This document shows, in pieces, positions 36,662 through 46,482 of a stretch of 64,000 nt of DNA. Under the pieces are notes generated by a model. It saw nothing but the letters and a program-made list of their open reading frames with translations. It was not told where the DNA came from and did not search any database. The stretch's first letter is position 1. Each line of letters starts with the position of its first letter. This stretch comes from Dyadobacter sp. NIV53. Its GTDB lineage: Bacteria; Bacteroidota; Bacteroidia; Cytophagales; Spirosomataceae. The translations under genes were made by a program, and so were the position numbers. The DNA lies in assembly GCF_019711195.1 (NCBI RefSeq), contig NZ_CP081299.1, positions 5,490,501 through 5,554,500 of the forward strand, read 5' to 3'.

Positions 36662-36732
36662 AGAGAGCCACAGAGAATTTAATCTTTCTCCGTGGCTCTC
36701 TCCTTTTCTCTTTGTACCTCTGTGTAATCTGT
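36662..36732. repeat. Hairpin terminator and intergenic repeat copy B
   Basis: AGAGAGCCAC (36662-36671) pairs with GTGGCTCTCT (36692-36701) and is followed by a T-rich stretch, so it may terminate the ohr transcript. The part 36687-36732 repeats the sequence near 31310 (TCTCCGTGGCTCTCT ... CTGTGTAATCTG). Confidence 0.5.
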
Positions 36733-36806
36733 AAATAATAATACAAGCTTTTGTGTCACATAAAAGTTAAAATTGGTAGTATTGCGCAGCTATCAACACG
36801 CTTTTC

Positions 36807-39038
36807 ATGAACTACCTCGACGAATTTAAGAAATTTATATCCAGCCATTATCTTTCTACCGGAGTCAGGCTTACTTTGGGAGCGGTTATTCCGAGCCTTA
36901 TTTTACAGCACTATGGTCTTTTAAGCAGTTATATAGCTTTTCCACTGGGCACTTTGCTTATTGGCAGCACGGATAATCCCGGCCCTTTTCACCGCCGCAG
37001 AAATGCGCTGGTCATTGCCATTCTCATGTGTTTTTTGGTAGCCTGTATTACGGGGTATCTTCGTCATATTCACTTCATTGTCTTTGCCGAAATACTGGTT
37101 TTTGGCATATTTTTCTCGTTGATCGGTGTCTATGGCAACCGTGCTAATAGTATAGGATTGATTTCCCTGCTCGTATTTGTTTTCAATATTGACGACCACA
37201 TGAGCGGTGATGCCATTTTGCGTAATGCACTGATCTTCTGCGCGGGTGGCGTTTGGTATTTGATTTTGTTTTCGGTTATACAGACTTTACGCCCTTATTT
37301 GCTTATACAACAGCTTTTGGGTGAAAATTTTGTAGAGCTGGGAAAATTGCTTTCGATCAAGGCCGGTTATTATTTTGCCAAACCGGATTATGACGAACTC
37401 TTTAATCAAATGATCCATCAACAGGTTATACTTCGGGAGAACCAGGATAATCTGAGGGAAATCATATTTAAAACCCGTGAGCTTGTTACAGAATCGACGA
37501 ATAAAAGCCGGATATTAATGCTGATGTTTCTGGATAGTATTGACCTGTTTGAAAGAATACTCAACTCACAACAGAACTACACAAACCTGCACAGGGCCTT
37601 CGATGATACAAAAGTTTTGAGGTTATTTGGAACGTATATATCCTGGATGGCAGCTGAGATACAGCAAATTGGCCTTGCGGTTCAAAGTGGTTTTCCGTCC
37701 CGTTCAAGACGGGATCTGGATGAAGCTTTCAATAAATGCCAGTCGGCGTTTGAACGAATGCGGCAGGATAGGATGACCCATGAAAACATGGAAGATTATA
37801 TCATGCTGCGCCAGATACTTAACAGTCTGCAGGATATTACGGAGCGGATCAAAAAGCTGCATCGCGCAACAACTTATGATGCTTCGATGAGCAAAGACTA
37901 TAATCTGGATGTTGAAGCTGATAATTTTATTCCTAAACAAGAATATAATCCAAGGATATTGGTTGATAATTTATCTTTAAAATCCAGTCATTTCAGGCAT
38001 TCTTTGAGAGTTACACTGGCATTGCTGATTGGTTACACGGTGTCTTTGTTTTTTAGTTTTGGACATGGTTACTGGATTCTGCTGACCATTGTTACCATCA
38101 TGAAACCAGCATTCAGTATCACCAAACAACGTAATCTGCACAGGATTGCGGGAACAATAATCGGGGCCGTTTCAGGGTTTCTGATTTTATATCTGATCAA
38201 AGATGGAACCGTTTTGTTTGTATTAATGATGCTTGCAATGATATCCGCTTATTCATTTTTGAAGATTAATTACTTTGTAGCCTCAGTCAGCATTACTTTA
38301 TATGTGCTTTTGTGGTTTAATTTTCTTAATCCGCAGCATATCACGGCCGTTTTGCAGGACCGTGTAATTGATACCGTGATTGGATCTGTGATTGCTTATT
38401 TCATTTCATCTTATGTACTTCCGGTTTGGGAACATTCGCAGATCAATCAATATATCAAAGTTGCGTTGGATGCCAACCGTAAATATTTTGATATTGTTGC
38501 CGCGAAGTTTACGGGTAAAAATCTGGATATTAATGAATTGAAAGTTACCCGGAAAGATGCCATTATTGCCCTGGCAAACCTTTCGGACAACTTTCAGAAA
38601 ATGTTATCTGAGCCAAAACGACAGCAGTTAAAGATGGAAGAATACCATCAGTTTGTGGCTACAAGCCATATGATGACTTCCTATATTGCGTCACTTTCTA
38701 CCTATGCCCAAAGTAATGTACAAACGCAGATTTATGCAGAATTTGAAATGATGATCCGGCAAATAGACAAGCAGTTTCAGGTGGCGACTGATGTGCTGGA
38801 TAGAAAGCAGAATTCGGCAGCAGAAATAGGAAGGGAATCGTTGCCGCAAAATCAGAAACTGGTGGAATTGCTGACCGTACGGAAAAAAGAAATTAAAGAA
38901 ATGGGAATTGAAAAATCGGCTCAGTCTCCTGCCAGAAAAGCATTGTCAGAACTGAAAACGATCAACGGTTTGTTTGAACTGATCAGCACGATTACCATTG
39001 ATGAAATTAAAATTTTACAAAAAATATCTACTAACTAA
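36807..39038 (+). CDS. FUSC-family inner-membrane protein (YccS-like)
   Basis: The 743 residues contain two bundles of membrane helices (about 15-175 and 395-530) each followed by a long soluble helical part (about 180-380 and 540-743), the arrangement of the fusaric-acid-resistance family. Landmarks: P-L-G-T-L-L-I-G-S-T-D-N-P-G-P in the first bundle and the FUSC_2 signature H-G-Y-W-I-L-L-T-I-V-T-I-M-K-P-A-F in the second. Probably an efflux-type transporter of aromatic compounds; the substrate is unknown. A YwbE-like gene follows after 6 bp. Confidence 0.9.
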   Translation: MNYLDEFKKFISSHYLSTGVRLTLGAVIPSLILQHYGLLSSYIAFPLGTLLIGSTDNPGPFHRRRNALVIAILMCFLVACITGYLRHIHFIVFAEILVFGIFFSLIGVYGNRANSIGLISLLVFVFNIDDHMSGDAILRNALIFCAGGVWYLILFSVIQTLRPYLLIQQLLGENFVELGKLLSIKAGYYFAKPDYDELFNQMIHQQVILRENQDNLREIIFKTRELVTESTNKSRILMLMFLDSIDLFERILNSQQNYTNLHRAFDDTKVLRLFGTYISWMAAEIQQIGLAVQSGFPSRSRRDLDEAFNKCQSAFERMRQDRMTHENMEDYIMLRQILNSLQDITERIKKLHRATTYDASMSKDYNLDVEADNFIPKQEYNPRILVDNLSLKSSHFRHSLRVTLALLIGYTVSLFFSFGHGYWILLTIVTIMKPAFSITKQRNLHRIAGTIIGAVSGFLILYLIKDGTVLFVLMMLAMISAYSFLKINYFVASVSITLYVLLWFNFLNPQHITAVLQDRVIDTVIGSVIAYFISSYVLPVWEHSQINQYIKVALDANRKYFDIVAAKFTGKNLDINELKVTRKDAIIALANLSDNFQKMLSEPKRQQLKMEEYHQFVATSHMMTSYIASLSTYAQSNVQTQIYAEFEMMIRQIDKQFQVATDVLDRKQNSAAEIGRESLPQNQKLVELLTVRKKEIKEMGIEKSAQSPARKALSELKTINGLFELISTITIDEIKILQKISTN

Positions 39039-39044
39039 GAAAAA

Positions 39045-39248
39045 ATGAATGAATTATCTGGGACTGAACGCAGGAATATAACTTCCGGACTGGCAGTTTC
39101 TATTGTTTTAAAACAAGATCAGCGTAGCGGAAAACTTACAAAAGGTATTGTGAAAGATATTCTGACAAGTGCTCCCAAACACACGTATGGAATTAAAGTA
39201 CGGTTACAAACTGGTGAAGTGGGAAGGGTGAAAGTAATTGGGAGCTAA
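39045..39248 (+). CDS. ywbE: YwbE-family protein (DUF2196)
   Basis: A 67-residue protein with the pattern G-L-A-V-S-I-V-L-K-Q-D-Q-R-S-G-K-L-T-K-G, then H-T-Y-G-I-K-V-R-L and G-E-V-G-R-V-K. This is the YwbE family, a small beta-rich protein of unknown role. It starts 6 bp after the FUSC gene, so it should be co-transcribed. Confidence 0.9.
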   Translation: MNELSGTERRNITSGLAVSIVLKQDQRSGKLTKGIVKDILTSAPKHTYGIKVRLQTGEVGRVKVIGS

Positions 39249-39379
39249 TAGCCGGAACTTAGTATAATACACTATAATTAAAATTTATCAGGCGTTGGCA
39301 TTGATTTTGTTCAATTTTCTGCTTGCTGGTTAAATGCACATTTAATCAAACCTTTTCATTTTACTCAATTTATTACAGA

Positions 39380-40456
39380 ATGTCTTCCAGATTATTTTCT
39401 CCTGTTCAATTTAAAAGTATCACATTAAAAAACCGCATTGTTGTTTCTCCCATGTGCCAGTATTCTTCAACCGATGGCTTCGCGAATGACTGGCATCTGG
39501 TACACCTTGGCAGCAGGGCAGTTGGCGGTGCCGGATTGGTTTTTACTGAGGCAGCTTCAGTATCACCGGAAGGCCGTATATCTCCTCAGGATCTCGGGAT
39601 TTACCGGGATGGGCACATTGAAAAACTAAAACAAATAACGGAATTTATAGAGGCACAGGGAGCGGTAGCAGGGATTCAGCTGGCTCATGCCGGGCGCAAA
39701 GCCAGCACTTTTACATCCTGGCTGGGGAAAGGACAAGTGCCTTTGGATCAGGGAGGATGGCAGGCATTGGCTCCTTCTGCTATCCCGTTCAGTGAGAGAG
39801 ATAGTGTTCCAAAAGAAATGGATTTAGCCGATATTGAAAAGTTTGTGGATGATTTTGTCGCAGCAGCTTCCAGAGCTTTAAATGCAGGATTTAAAGTAGT
39901 CGAGATCCATGCCGCACATGGTTATCTGATACATCAGTTTTTATCCCCGTTAAGTAATAAACGCAATGATGGATACGGAGGAAGTTTCGAAAACCGGATT
40001 CGTTTATTGCTGGAAGTTATAGATGCGGTAAAAATAGTCTGGCCGGAAAATCTGCCTTTATTCGTCCGCATTTCGGCGACTGACTGGGTTGAAGGGGGAT
40101 GGGATGAAAATCAGTCCGTAAAGCTTGCTGCTATTCTAATTGAAAAAGGTGTGGACCTGATCGACGTATCGACGGGCGGGTTAGTTGGTAATGCTATCAT
40201 TCCTGTCGCGCCTTCTTACCAGGTTCCGTTTGCCGCGGCAATCAAAAAGCAAACCGGAATGCCAACCGGAGCTGTCGGAATGATTACCAGTGCAACTCAG
40301 GCTGAAACTATACTGGAAAATGGTGACGCCGACCTGATATTTATGGCAAGAGAATTTCTGAGAGATCCGTACGCAGCATTACACGCAGCTGCTGAGCTAG
40401 ATACGGCAATACAATGGCCAGTACAATACGAAAGAGCTAAACCGGTCAGGAGTTAA
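39380..40456 (+). CDS. namA: Old yellow enzyme family NADPH dehydrogenase (NamA-like)
   Basis: FMN-dependent ene-reductase. From the ATG at 39380 the protein has 358 residues; an earlier frame start at 39323 covers a non-coding-looking stretch. Motifs: L-F-S-P-V-Q-F-K-S-I-T-L-K-N-R-I-V-V-S-P-M-C-Q-Y at the N-terminus (the YqjM-type Cys), I-Q-L-A-H-A-G-R-K-A, V-V-E-I-H-A-A-H-G-Y-L-I-H-Q-F-L-S-P, N-K-R-N-D-G-Y-G-G-S-F-E-N-R and the FMN phosphate site A-D-L-I-F-M-A-R-E-F-L-R-D-P. Cytoplasmic. Confidence 0.93.
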   Translation: MSSRLFSPVQFKSITLKNRIVVSPMCQYSSTDGFANDWHLVHLGSRAVGGAGLVFTEAASVSPEGRISPQDLGIYRDGHIEKLKQITEFIEAQGAVAGIQLAHAGRKASTFTSWLGKGQVPLDQGGWQALAPSAIPFSERDSVPKEMDLADIEKFVDDFVAAASRALNAGFKVVEIHAAHGYLIHQFLSPLSNKRNDGYGGSFENRIRLLLEVIDAVKIVWPENLPLFVRISATDWVEGGWDENQSVKLAAILIEKGVDLIDVSTGGLVGNAIIPVAPSYQVPFAAAIKKQTGMPTGAVGMITSATQAETILENGDADLIFMAREFLRDPYAALHAAAELDTAIQWPVQYERAKPVRS

Positions 40457-40537
40457 AATTTTAGTGTTCACAGTTTAGCGTTTTAAAAGTCGTGATTTTA
40501 GCGTGAATTTTATTTTAACCTCATAATTCCAAACTCA

Positions 40538-40894
40538 TCACTCCAGATTCATTGCCTGTCGTAAAATTTCTTTGATCTTTTCGACAGGCAAATCTTTTTT
40601 TGGATCAATCGGCATGATTTTCATTCGAGATCGTTTTTCGGCAACCAGATCGGGATGGATTACATCTTTGCCATCAACAATTCCAATATATGGCTCGTTT
40701 GTTTTTTTATTTATCCACAGGTAACAAATCCGTTTTTCAGTTCCATTTTCTTTTTTGAAATAATAAAAGGGCATCTTATAAGTCCATACTTCTCTGACAT
40801 GGCTGTGTTGATGAAGAATTAGATACCGCAATGCTGCAAGGCAACTTCTTACCGGTTCTTCTTTTTGAAGGAAATAATTATCAATTTCTTTCAT
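40538..40894 (-). CDS. DUF1801-family protein
   Basis: The 118 residues follow the YdhG/DUF1801 pattern: V-R-S-C-L-A-A-L-R-Y-L-I, W-T-Y-K-M-P-F-Y-Y-F, I-C-Y-L-W-I-N-K-K-T-N-E-P-Y-I-G-I-V-D-G. Small cytoplasmic protein of unknown function. Convergent with namA and divergent from the EamA transporter. Confidence 0.8.
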   Translation of the reverse strand: MKEIDNYFLQKEEPVRSCLAALRYLILHQHSHVREVWTYKMPFYYFKKENGTEKRICYLWINKKTNEPYIGIVDGKDVIHPDLVAEKRSRMKIMPIDPKKDLPVEKIKEILRQAMNLE

Positions 40895-40946
40895 TAAATA
40901 CGTAATGCTTTAAATTGTTTATGGAAAGGTAAGATATTGCAATCTT

Positions 40947-40954
40947 TATATTTG
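40947..40954 (+). promoter_or_regulatory. TAnnTTTG -7 box before the EamA transporter
   Basis: TATATTTG ends 18 bp before the ATG at 40973 and fits the -7 consensus, implying a very short leader. Confidence 0.4.
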
Positions 40955-40972
40955 CATTGAAACTCTTCTGCA

Positions 40973-41833
40973 ATGATCAATCCGCGTATCAGCCTAATTA
41001 TAGGCGTTTTAAGTATAAGTATTTTTCCAGTCCTTGTAAAATGGGCTCCGGTTTCTGGGATTTCCTCGGCATTTTACAGGATGTTTATTGGCTTTATTTT
41101 TCTTTTGCCCTACGTATTGCTTACTCAAAAACTGGAAATCCCTTCAAAATGGGAATGGCTGCCCATTGTACTTTGCGGTATTATTTTTGGCAGCGATATT
41201 GCAGTATGGAATATGTCAATTCATTATTCCAATGCTACGCAAGCTACCTTATTAACCAATTTATCGCCGATCTGGGTTGGAATAGGAACATTCCTTTTTT
41301 TGCCAGACAAACCTACCTTCCGATTTTGGCTGGGAACAATTGTCGCCATTTCGGGAATGGTGGTATTGATTGGTTTTGATACATTTATTCAAATGCAGTT
41401 TGATAAGGGATTTATGCTGGCGGTACTTTCAGGAATGCTGTATGCAACTTATATGATCCTTAGTAAAACAGTGCTCAACCGCATGCAGGTCGTTAGTTTT
41501 ATGACATACAGCATGGCCGTTTCAAGCGCTTATTTATTGATTATCTGTTTGATTATGGATCAGCCATTATGGAATTTTGAACCTTTAATATGGGGTGTTT
41601 TGGCAATACAGGGATTGGTTTGTCAGTTAGCAGGCTGGCTTGCCATTAATTACGCAGTAAAGGCAATGGATGCCAAACGTGTTTCATTGAGCCTGCTTAG
41701 CCAATCTGTTATGACCGGACTGATTGCCTGGATTTTTATTAATGAAACCATTTCTTGGCAAATGATAATAGGAGGTGTGATTATTCTGGTTGGAATTGCC
41801 ATCACATTTAAGAAAAATAAAACTGTTGATTAG
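40973..41833 (+). CDS. DMT-superfamily (EamA) transporter
   Basis: The 286 residues form about ten membrane helices in two EamA repeats. Signatures include V-K-W-A-P-V-S-G-I-S-S-A-F-Y-R-M in the first repeat and Q-G-L-V-C-Q-L-A-G-W-L-A-I-N-Y-A-V-K in the second, ending in a Lys-rich tail. It is a metabolite or amino-acid exporter by family; the substrate is unknown. Confidence 0.9.
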   Translation: MINPRISLIIGVLSISIFPVLVKWAPVSGISSAFYRMFIGFIFLLPYVLLTQKLEIPSKWEWLPIVLCGIIFGSDIAVWNMSIHYSNATQATLLTNLSPIWVGIGTFLFLPDKPTFRFWLGTIVAISGMVVLIGFDTFIQMQFDKGFMLAVLSGMLYATYMILSKTVLNRMQVVSFMTYSMAVSSAYLLIICLIMDQPLWNFEPLIWGVLAIQGLVCQLAGWLAINYAVKAMDAKRVSLSLLSQSVMTGLIAWIFINETISWQMIIGGVIILVGIAITFKKNKTVD

Positions 41834-41867
41834 CAAATGTTTATCGCAATCAATGCACGTATACAAT

Positions 41868-42359
41868 TCAGGTTAATAATTTATCGGAGAAAAAAATATA
41901 ACAGGCAACGGTTGCAGAAGCAAATACAAAGTGTGTAATAAATAGTGTTGGCAGATAGGATTTAAGCTCAATGTGAGGCGGGAATGGATGAATGGCAAAG
42001 AAAGTAAACCAGAAAATAACCGCAAAAATCCCACTCACAAAACCAAGCAACAAACCATTCCAAATCCCGGGCGCTCCTACACCGGCGCTCCAAAGCAAGT
42101 GATAGCCATATGCGAACATAATACCAATAGCATAATGGGCAGCGATACCTGCTATAACAGAAAGTTTACTATCTGACAACTTTCCGTCGTCTGTTGTTTC
42201 GCAGGTGATCATGGTTCCGAGTATTTTAGTCACGTTCATAACCTTTTTTGTGACATGATTTAAAACGTAGATACACAAAGTCATCACGGCGGTACCCGTA
42301 ATTCCGGATACTAATATTACACTCAGCCATTGATTTGTGGGTATCAGTTTGTCAATCAT
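41868..42359 (-). CDS. Small polytopic membrane protein
   Basis: The 163 residues carry four hydrophobic segments (about 12-34, 66-88, 97-120, 135-156). No family was confidently recognised; the pattern H-Y-A-I-G-I-M-F-A-Y-G-Y and G-L-L-L-G-F-V-S-G-I-F-A suggests a compact membrane bundle. It precedes the PH-like membrane gene's downstream neighbour on the same strand, 33 bp after its stop. Confidence 0.65.
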   Translation of the reverse strand: MIDKLIPTNQWLSVILVSGITGTAVMTLCIYVLNHVTKKVMNVTKILGTMITCETTDDGKLSDSKLSVIAGIAAHYAIGIMFAYGYHLLWSAGVGAPGIWNGLLLGFVSGIFAVIFWFTFFAIHPFPPHIELKSYLPTLFITHFVFASATVACYIFFSDKLLT

Positions 42360-42392
42360 ATGTGTTTTAACATTTTACATCTTTTTCAGTAA

Positions 42393-42866
42393 TTACAATT
42401 TCCCTTCCTGTTTCATGTATTTTGTTATAATTTCTGTGACCTTTTCGGGTTGCTGAGTTCCTATGAGCAGTTTTTCTGAATTATTTTTTACCATAAACAA
42501 ACCTTTATTGCCTTTTGCATTATACACCATACCGTATTTAAGGGAGACTCTCACACCGTATCCGACAAAACTGTATGTAATTATTTCGGCACTTTTAATA
42601 CTATCCCATTTGATAAGCTGATTAGTCAGAAAGGAGTATTTGATCCTTATCCCATCCTCATTATAACAGGTTTCAAGCTCTAAATAATAGAAAATCAGCA
42701 TGACCGTTGTGGTTATAAAAAGGCCGACAATCAACCCGGTAATGTCCAAAGCCTTAATTCCTGAAAGCTGCCTGATCAGATCCCAGATCCAATAGCCAGC
42801 CAATCCGATTAAAATTGCCCAAATCCACCATTGGGTCATTTTCTGTTTTTCGCTGAATTCGTTCAT
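42393..42866 (-). CDS. Membrane protein with a PH-like C-terminal domain
   Basis: The 157 residues begin with two membrane helices (about 13-30 and 42-62) followed by a beta-rich domain (L-E-T-C-Y-N-E-D-G-I-R-I-K-Y, I-K-W-D-S-I-K-S-A-E-I, F-M-V-K-N-N-S-E-K-L-L-I-G-T-Q-Q-P). The I-x-W-x-x-I and L-I-G-T-Q-x-P-E features resemble bacterial PH-domain membrane proteins. Function is unknown. Likely co-transcribed with the following small membrane gene. Confidence 0.65.
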   Translation of the reverse strand: MNEFSEKQKMTQWWIWAILIGLAGYWIWDLIRQLSGIKALDITGLIVGLFITTTVMLIFYYLELETCYNEDGIRIKYSFLTNQLIKWDSIKSAEIITYSFVGYGVRVSLKYGMVYNAKGNKGLFMVKNNSEKLLIGTQQPEKVTEIITKYMKQEGKL

Positions 42867-43103
42867 GATTTAAGTCGATTATCATTAAGAACTATATGTG
42901 TACTAATTTATCGAATTTCTTCAAACAAAAAAAACGGTATAGCAGAAGCTAAACCGTTCAATTATTTTTCAGAAAAATGGAATCTTGCAATTACATTTTA
43001 AATTCTATGGACCTATCTGAAATGATCTTGTTTTAAAAAGTATCTGCTTCGGGAGTGTAATAGTAAATAAAGATTTTTTTAGAATAATCCGCCTTAATTA
43101 ATA

Positions 43104-43553
43104 TCAGTATTGATAATTAAATTGTTTTAATGCAGGTTTCCAGTGGTGATTATTCCAGTCAATGTCCAGAATCTGGCTTATGGCTTGTTTCAGTTTCATA
43201 AACGAACCAGGTTTTTGAATAAAGTAACTCGCACCTTGTTCGTACACTTTTTTAATCATTTCCTCTTGCCCGGTTGTAGAAAGAATAATAATCGGAATAT
43301 CTTTCCACTGCTTGGTCTTTCTGATCAGATCCAGGCATTCAAATCCATTTTTACGTGGCATATTTAAATCCAGAATAATAATGTCCGGAACAGGAGGAAC
43401 ATTAGATTCCATCAGATTAATCAGTTCCACACCATCGTTAGCAGTAGTTAATTCTGTTGATGTGCAAACTTCTCTCAAAGCATCTTCAAACAACATACAG
43501 TCGTCAGCATCGTCATCGGCCAGAAAAATAGACTTATTTGATTTAATATTCAT
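43104..43553 (-). CDS. Single-domain response regulator (Rcp1-like)
   Basis: With the ATG at 43553 it has 149 residues and only a receiver domain; an earlier start at 43652 would add a hydrophobic stretch not found in the family. Acidic pocket D-D-D at 13-15, phospho-acceptor Asp62 in I-I-L-D-L-N-M-P-R-K-N-G, Thr/Ser in I-L-S-T-T-G, Lys in I-Q-K-P-G-S. Rcp-like regulators serve bacteriophytochrome-type or other sensor kinases encoded elsewhere; none is adjacent. Confidence 0.9.
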   Translation of the reverse strand: MNIKSNKSIFLADDDADDCMLFEDALREVCTSTELTTANDGVELINLMESNVPPVPDIIILDLNMPRKNGFECLDLIRKTKQWKDIPIIILSTTGQEEMIKKVYEQGASYFIQKPGSFMKLKQAISQILDIDWNNHHWKPALKQFNYQY

Positions 43554-43733
43554 GTTCTTGAAATTAAAGCACTTTTTACACAACGTTAAAAGAAAAACCA
43601 CGATTTTGACGCAAAAGAGCAAAGGGCAGACCGTTACAGAATGTATCAACAAGGTATAAATTAATTAATACTTTTGGAACAACTTTTGGATTTATTTCTA
43701 TCTGAATACATAGAATAAGTTCGTGCTGCATAT

Positions 43734-46205
43734 TTAGAATTCTCCTTCTGCTCCTTCTTTTGGTTTCTTTTTTGCCTGATGCAGACGATAATTTAACGTT
43801 AAATTGATTTGTCTTCGTCTGCCTTGAGACCTGTTTAATGCATAAAAATTTTCTCCTTCTGTTACAGACCTGTATTTGCGTGAATTGAAAACATCAATAA
43901 CACTAAGTGTAAGTGTTCCGTTATTTTTCAGGATATCCCTGCTTGCTGCGAGATCCAGTGTGGCAAGTGCTTTGCGTCGTCCCTGCGGTGTTTGCTGAGG
44001 CGCTTCATAATTGCCACGTAATTGCAGGTCAGTGGTTTTCCAAAGAGTAAAACGCTGCGTAGTCCTTACAAACCAACTATATGTATCACTTTTGAAATCA
44101 GCATCAACACCCGTTCCATCAGTTACTGCCCTGAAAAAATTTACGCTGCCATCTATTTTCCACCATTGGTACGGAACAAAAGAACTTGTAAATTCGGCTC
44201 CGTATGCGTCTTCCGTTCCCAGATTTTCGGGCCTTGTGTACGAGTTTCCATTTTCTTGTACACGGCGGATACTGGTGATTTTTCCATCCGTATGCCTGTA
44301 ATAAACAGAAGAAGTAATAGAGCCTTTGCCAAAATATCTGATATGGCCCAGCTCAAAAACATTGGTAAATTCAGGGTTCAGATCAGGATTGCCACTCCAA
44401 TAATTTCTATTGTCACTGTATGTGGCAAAAGGGCTTAAATCATTGTATTGCGGCCGCCGGACACGCCTGCTGAAACTCAGCTGTAATGCATTTTGCTTCG
44501 CCAGGTCATACGTAACATGCACACTGGGAAACAAATTGGCATAGTTCCTGTCGTTTACTTCTTTAGTAGTTCTTAGTTCGGTCGTTACACCAGTCCATTC
44601 CGCACGCAAACCAGCCTGATAAGAAAGTTTTCTGAATTTGCTTCCTATGATACCGTAAGCAGCATTAATTTTTTCTTTATACAAAAAATCATTGGTCAGG
44701 TTTGGGAGAGTGATCCATCCGCCGTCGTTGTCTTGCTGTGTTACCGTATAATCGTTGGTCATATTACGAGTACTGCTTCTTAAACCAGCTTCCAGTTTGC
44801 CGTCCTTACCAAAAGGATGCACATAATCGGCTTGAAAAAGAAACTGTTTTTCCGTTTCGTAATTTACAGCACGTTGTAAAATAGACGGTGCAGCCGGGCT
44901 GCCGTCCGGTTTATAAATGTTTTCATTATAGTACTGATCAGAATTTTCCCAGTTGTCCAGATAGCGTGCATCTGCCGTAAATTCCTGGCCTTTACGTTTA
45001 AATGTTTTTTTGTAAGTCAGTGCGTATTCCGAATTCGGCTCGGTTTCAGTTTCATCCTGTGTCCGGTTCGTAAATCCGGTAAGGTTGTTGATACTTGAAA
45101 TATAATCGCGGTATTTCAAGGTTGAAAAACGCTTTCCTTTACTTGTTCTCCATGTATAGGAGCCTGTAAGGACATTCTTGTCATTAAAATAATAATCAAT
45201 TCCTCCACGCGCACTATTTGCCATTCCCTTAAGACTGGAACGCATGTCGCGTTCCGAAATAAATGTAGAATCGTTCCGGTACAGTTCCTGATACAGATAA
45301 TTAATACCCGGTGTATTCCGGTGCGACATGGTATAATTGATAAAAAAATTAAGATTTTTACGGCGGTAATTCACATTTGCTGCTGCTCCGATATTGGTTG
45401 GATAACCCGTAATAATATCAAATGAACCATTAAAACCTTCTTTCCTTTCTTTCTTCAAAACAATATTAATAATTCCGCCCATACCTTCCGCTTCATACCG
45501 GGCCGACGGATTAGTGATAATCTCAACCCTTTCGATCATACTTCCCTGTAATTGCTGCAGGCCGCTTCCACCTTTGATACTTACCAGGCCGGAAGGTTTT
45601 CCGTCAATCAGAATCCGTACATTTCCTGTTCCGCGTAAGCTTACATTTCCTTCTACATCCACTGCCACGGAAGGTACGTTTGTCAGGATATCAACGGCTG
45701 TTCCACCTGCATTAGCAAGATCTTTTCCAACATTGAATATTTTTTTATCCAACGATAACTCCATTGTACTTTTCTCAGCCTGAATCGTAACTTCTTCCAG
45801 GTTCCGTGCAGACGCAGCCAGCTTAATACTCCCTATTTCCAGTGGAGAATTAGTGGCATTGAGTTTCAGCCCATTGGAGAAATGAGGTTTGTAGCCAATA
45901 AATTCGGACATCGCATAATAATTTCCAGCTGAAATATCCACGACAAAACTTCCGGTTTCATCTGTTATTGCACCGGCAACGAATGAACTGTCGGTGGTTT
46001 TAAACAATCTGATACTGGCATAGCCAAGGGGTGTACTGGTTTGACTATCAATAATTTTTCCGATTACCTTTAACTTTCCGTCACTTTGGGCAAAAATTTT
46101 ATTTTCTTCTAAAAAACTGAAAAAAAGTATCGGGGTCATGAGGCATATACACTTCCTCTTCAGATTGTTCCATGCGCTGTTTTGTGTCCTAGCCTTCAGA
46201 TTCAT
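43734..46205 (-). CDS. TonB-dependent receptor-like outer-membrane protein (OMP_b-brl_3)
   Basis: The 823 residues have a signal peptide (I-L-F-F-S-F-L...I-F-A-Q, about 20-40), a CarboxypepD_reg-like domain (about 46-135), a plug (N-A-G-G-T-A-V-D-I-L-T-N-V-P-S-V, S-L-R-G-T-G-N-V-R-I-L-I-D-G-K-P-S, S-A-R-Y-E-A-E-G-M-G-G-I-I-N-I-V) and a beta-barrel. It is a close relative in architecture to the receptor at 32358-34898. No SusD partner is adjacent. Ligand unknown. Confidence 0.88.
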   Translation of the reverse strand: MNLKARTQNSAWNNLKRKCICLMTPILFFSFLEENKIFAQSDGKLKVIGKIIDSQTSTPLGYASIRLFKTTDSSFVAGAITDETGSFVVDISAGNYYAMSEFIGYKPHFSNGLKLNATNSPLEIGSIKLAASARNLEEVTIQAEKSTMELSLDKKIFNVGKDLANAGGTAVDILTNVPSVAVDVEGNVSLRGTGNVRILIDGKPSGLVSIKGGSGLQQLQGSMIERVEIITNPSARYEAEGMGGIINIVLKKERKEGFNGSFDIITGYPTNIGAAANVNYRRKNLNFFINYTMSHRNTPGINYLYQELYRNDSTFISERDMRSSLKGMANSARGGIDYYFNDKNVLTGSYTWRTSKGKRFSTLKYRDYISSINNLTGFTNRTQDETETEPNSEYALTYKKTFKRKGQEFTADARYLDNWENSDQYYNENIYKPDGSPAAPSILQRAVNYETEKQFLFQADYVHPFGKDGKLEAGLRSSTRNMTNDYTVTQQDNDGGWITLPNLTNDFLYKEKINAAYGIIGSKFRKLSYQAGLRAEWTGVTTELRTTKEVNDRNYANLFPSVHVTYDLAKQNALQLSFSRRVRRPQYNDLSPFATYSDNRNYWSGNPDLNPEFTNVFELGHIRYFGKGSITSSVYYRHTDGKITSIRRVQENGNSYTRPENLGTEDAYGAEFTSSFVPYQWWKIDGSVNFFRAVTDGTGVDADFKSDTYSWFVRTTQRFTLWKTTDLQLRGNYEAPQQTPQGRRKALATLDLAASRDILKNNGTLTLSVIDVFNSRKYRSVTEGENFYALNRSQGRRRQINLTLNYRLHQAKKKPKEGAEGEF

Positions 46206-46441
46206 TATGTCAGGAGTAATATTTGTTCGATAATATAAAATATGATTTTACATATATAGAAACCATTTTAGACGTTCATTTTACTTAATAAACAAGTAAA
46301 AGAGTTTCACACTGAGTAAGGAAGCTTACCCCGCGCGGTTAGGCACATAGAGCAGCGTGTTTCTCAATTACGTTAAATAAACTCTGCACCCACTGTGCCC
46401 AACTCCTCTGCTTTGTGTGAAACTCTTCCCATTGAATTTCC
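46206..46441. other. Intergenic region with short palindromes
   Basis: The span holds a GC-rich piece around 46331-46345 (CCGCGCGG palindrome) and the phrases CTCTGC and GTGTGAAACTCTTCC that recall the intergenic repeats near 29960 and 31310. No gene was seen. Confidence 0.3.
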
Positions 46442-46449
46442 TAACTTTG
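46442..46449 (+). promoter_or_regulatory. TAnnTTTG -7 box of the MATE transporter
   Basis: TAACTTTG matches the -7 consensus exactly, 34 bp before the ATG at 46483. Confidence 0.45.
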
Positions 46450-46482
46450 CAGCTTTTTGAAAAGATTACGAATACATATTCC

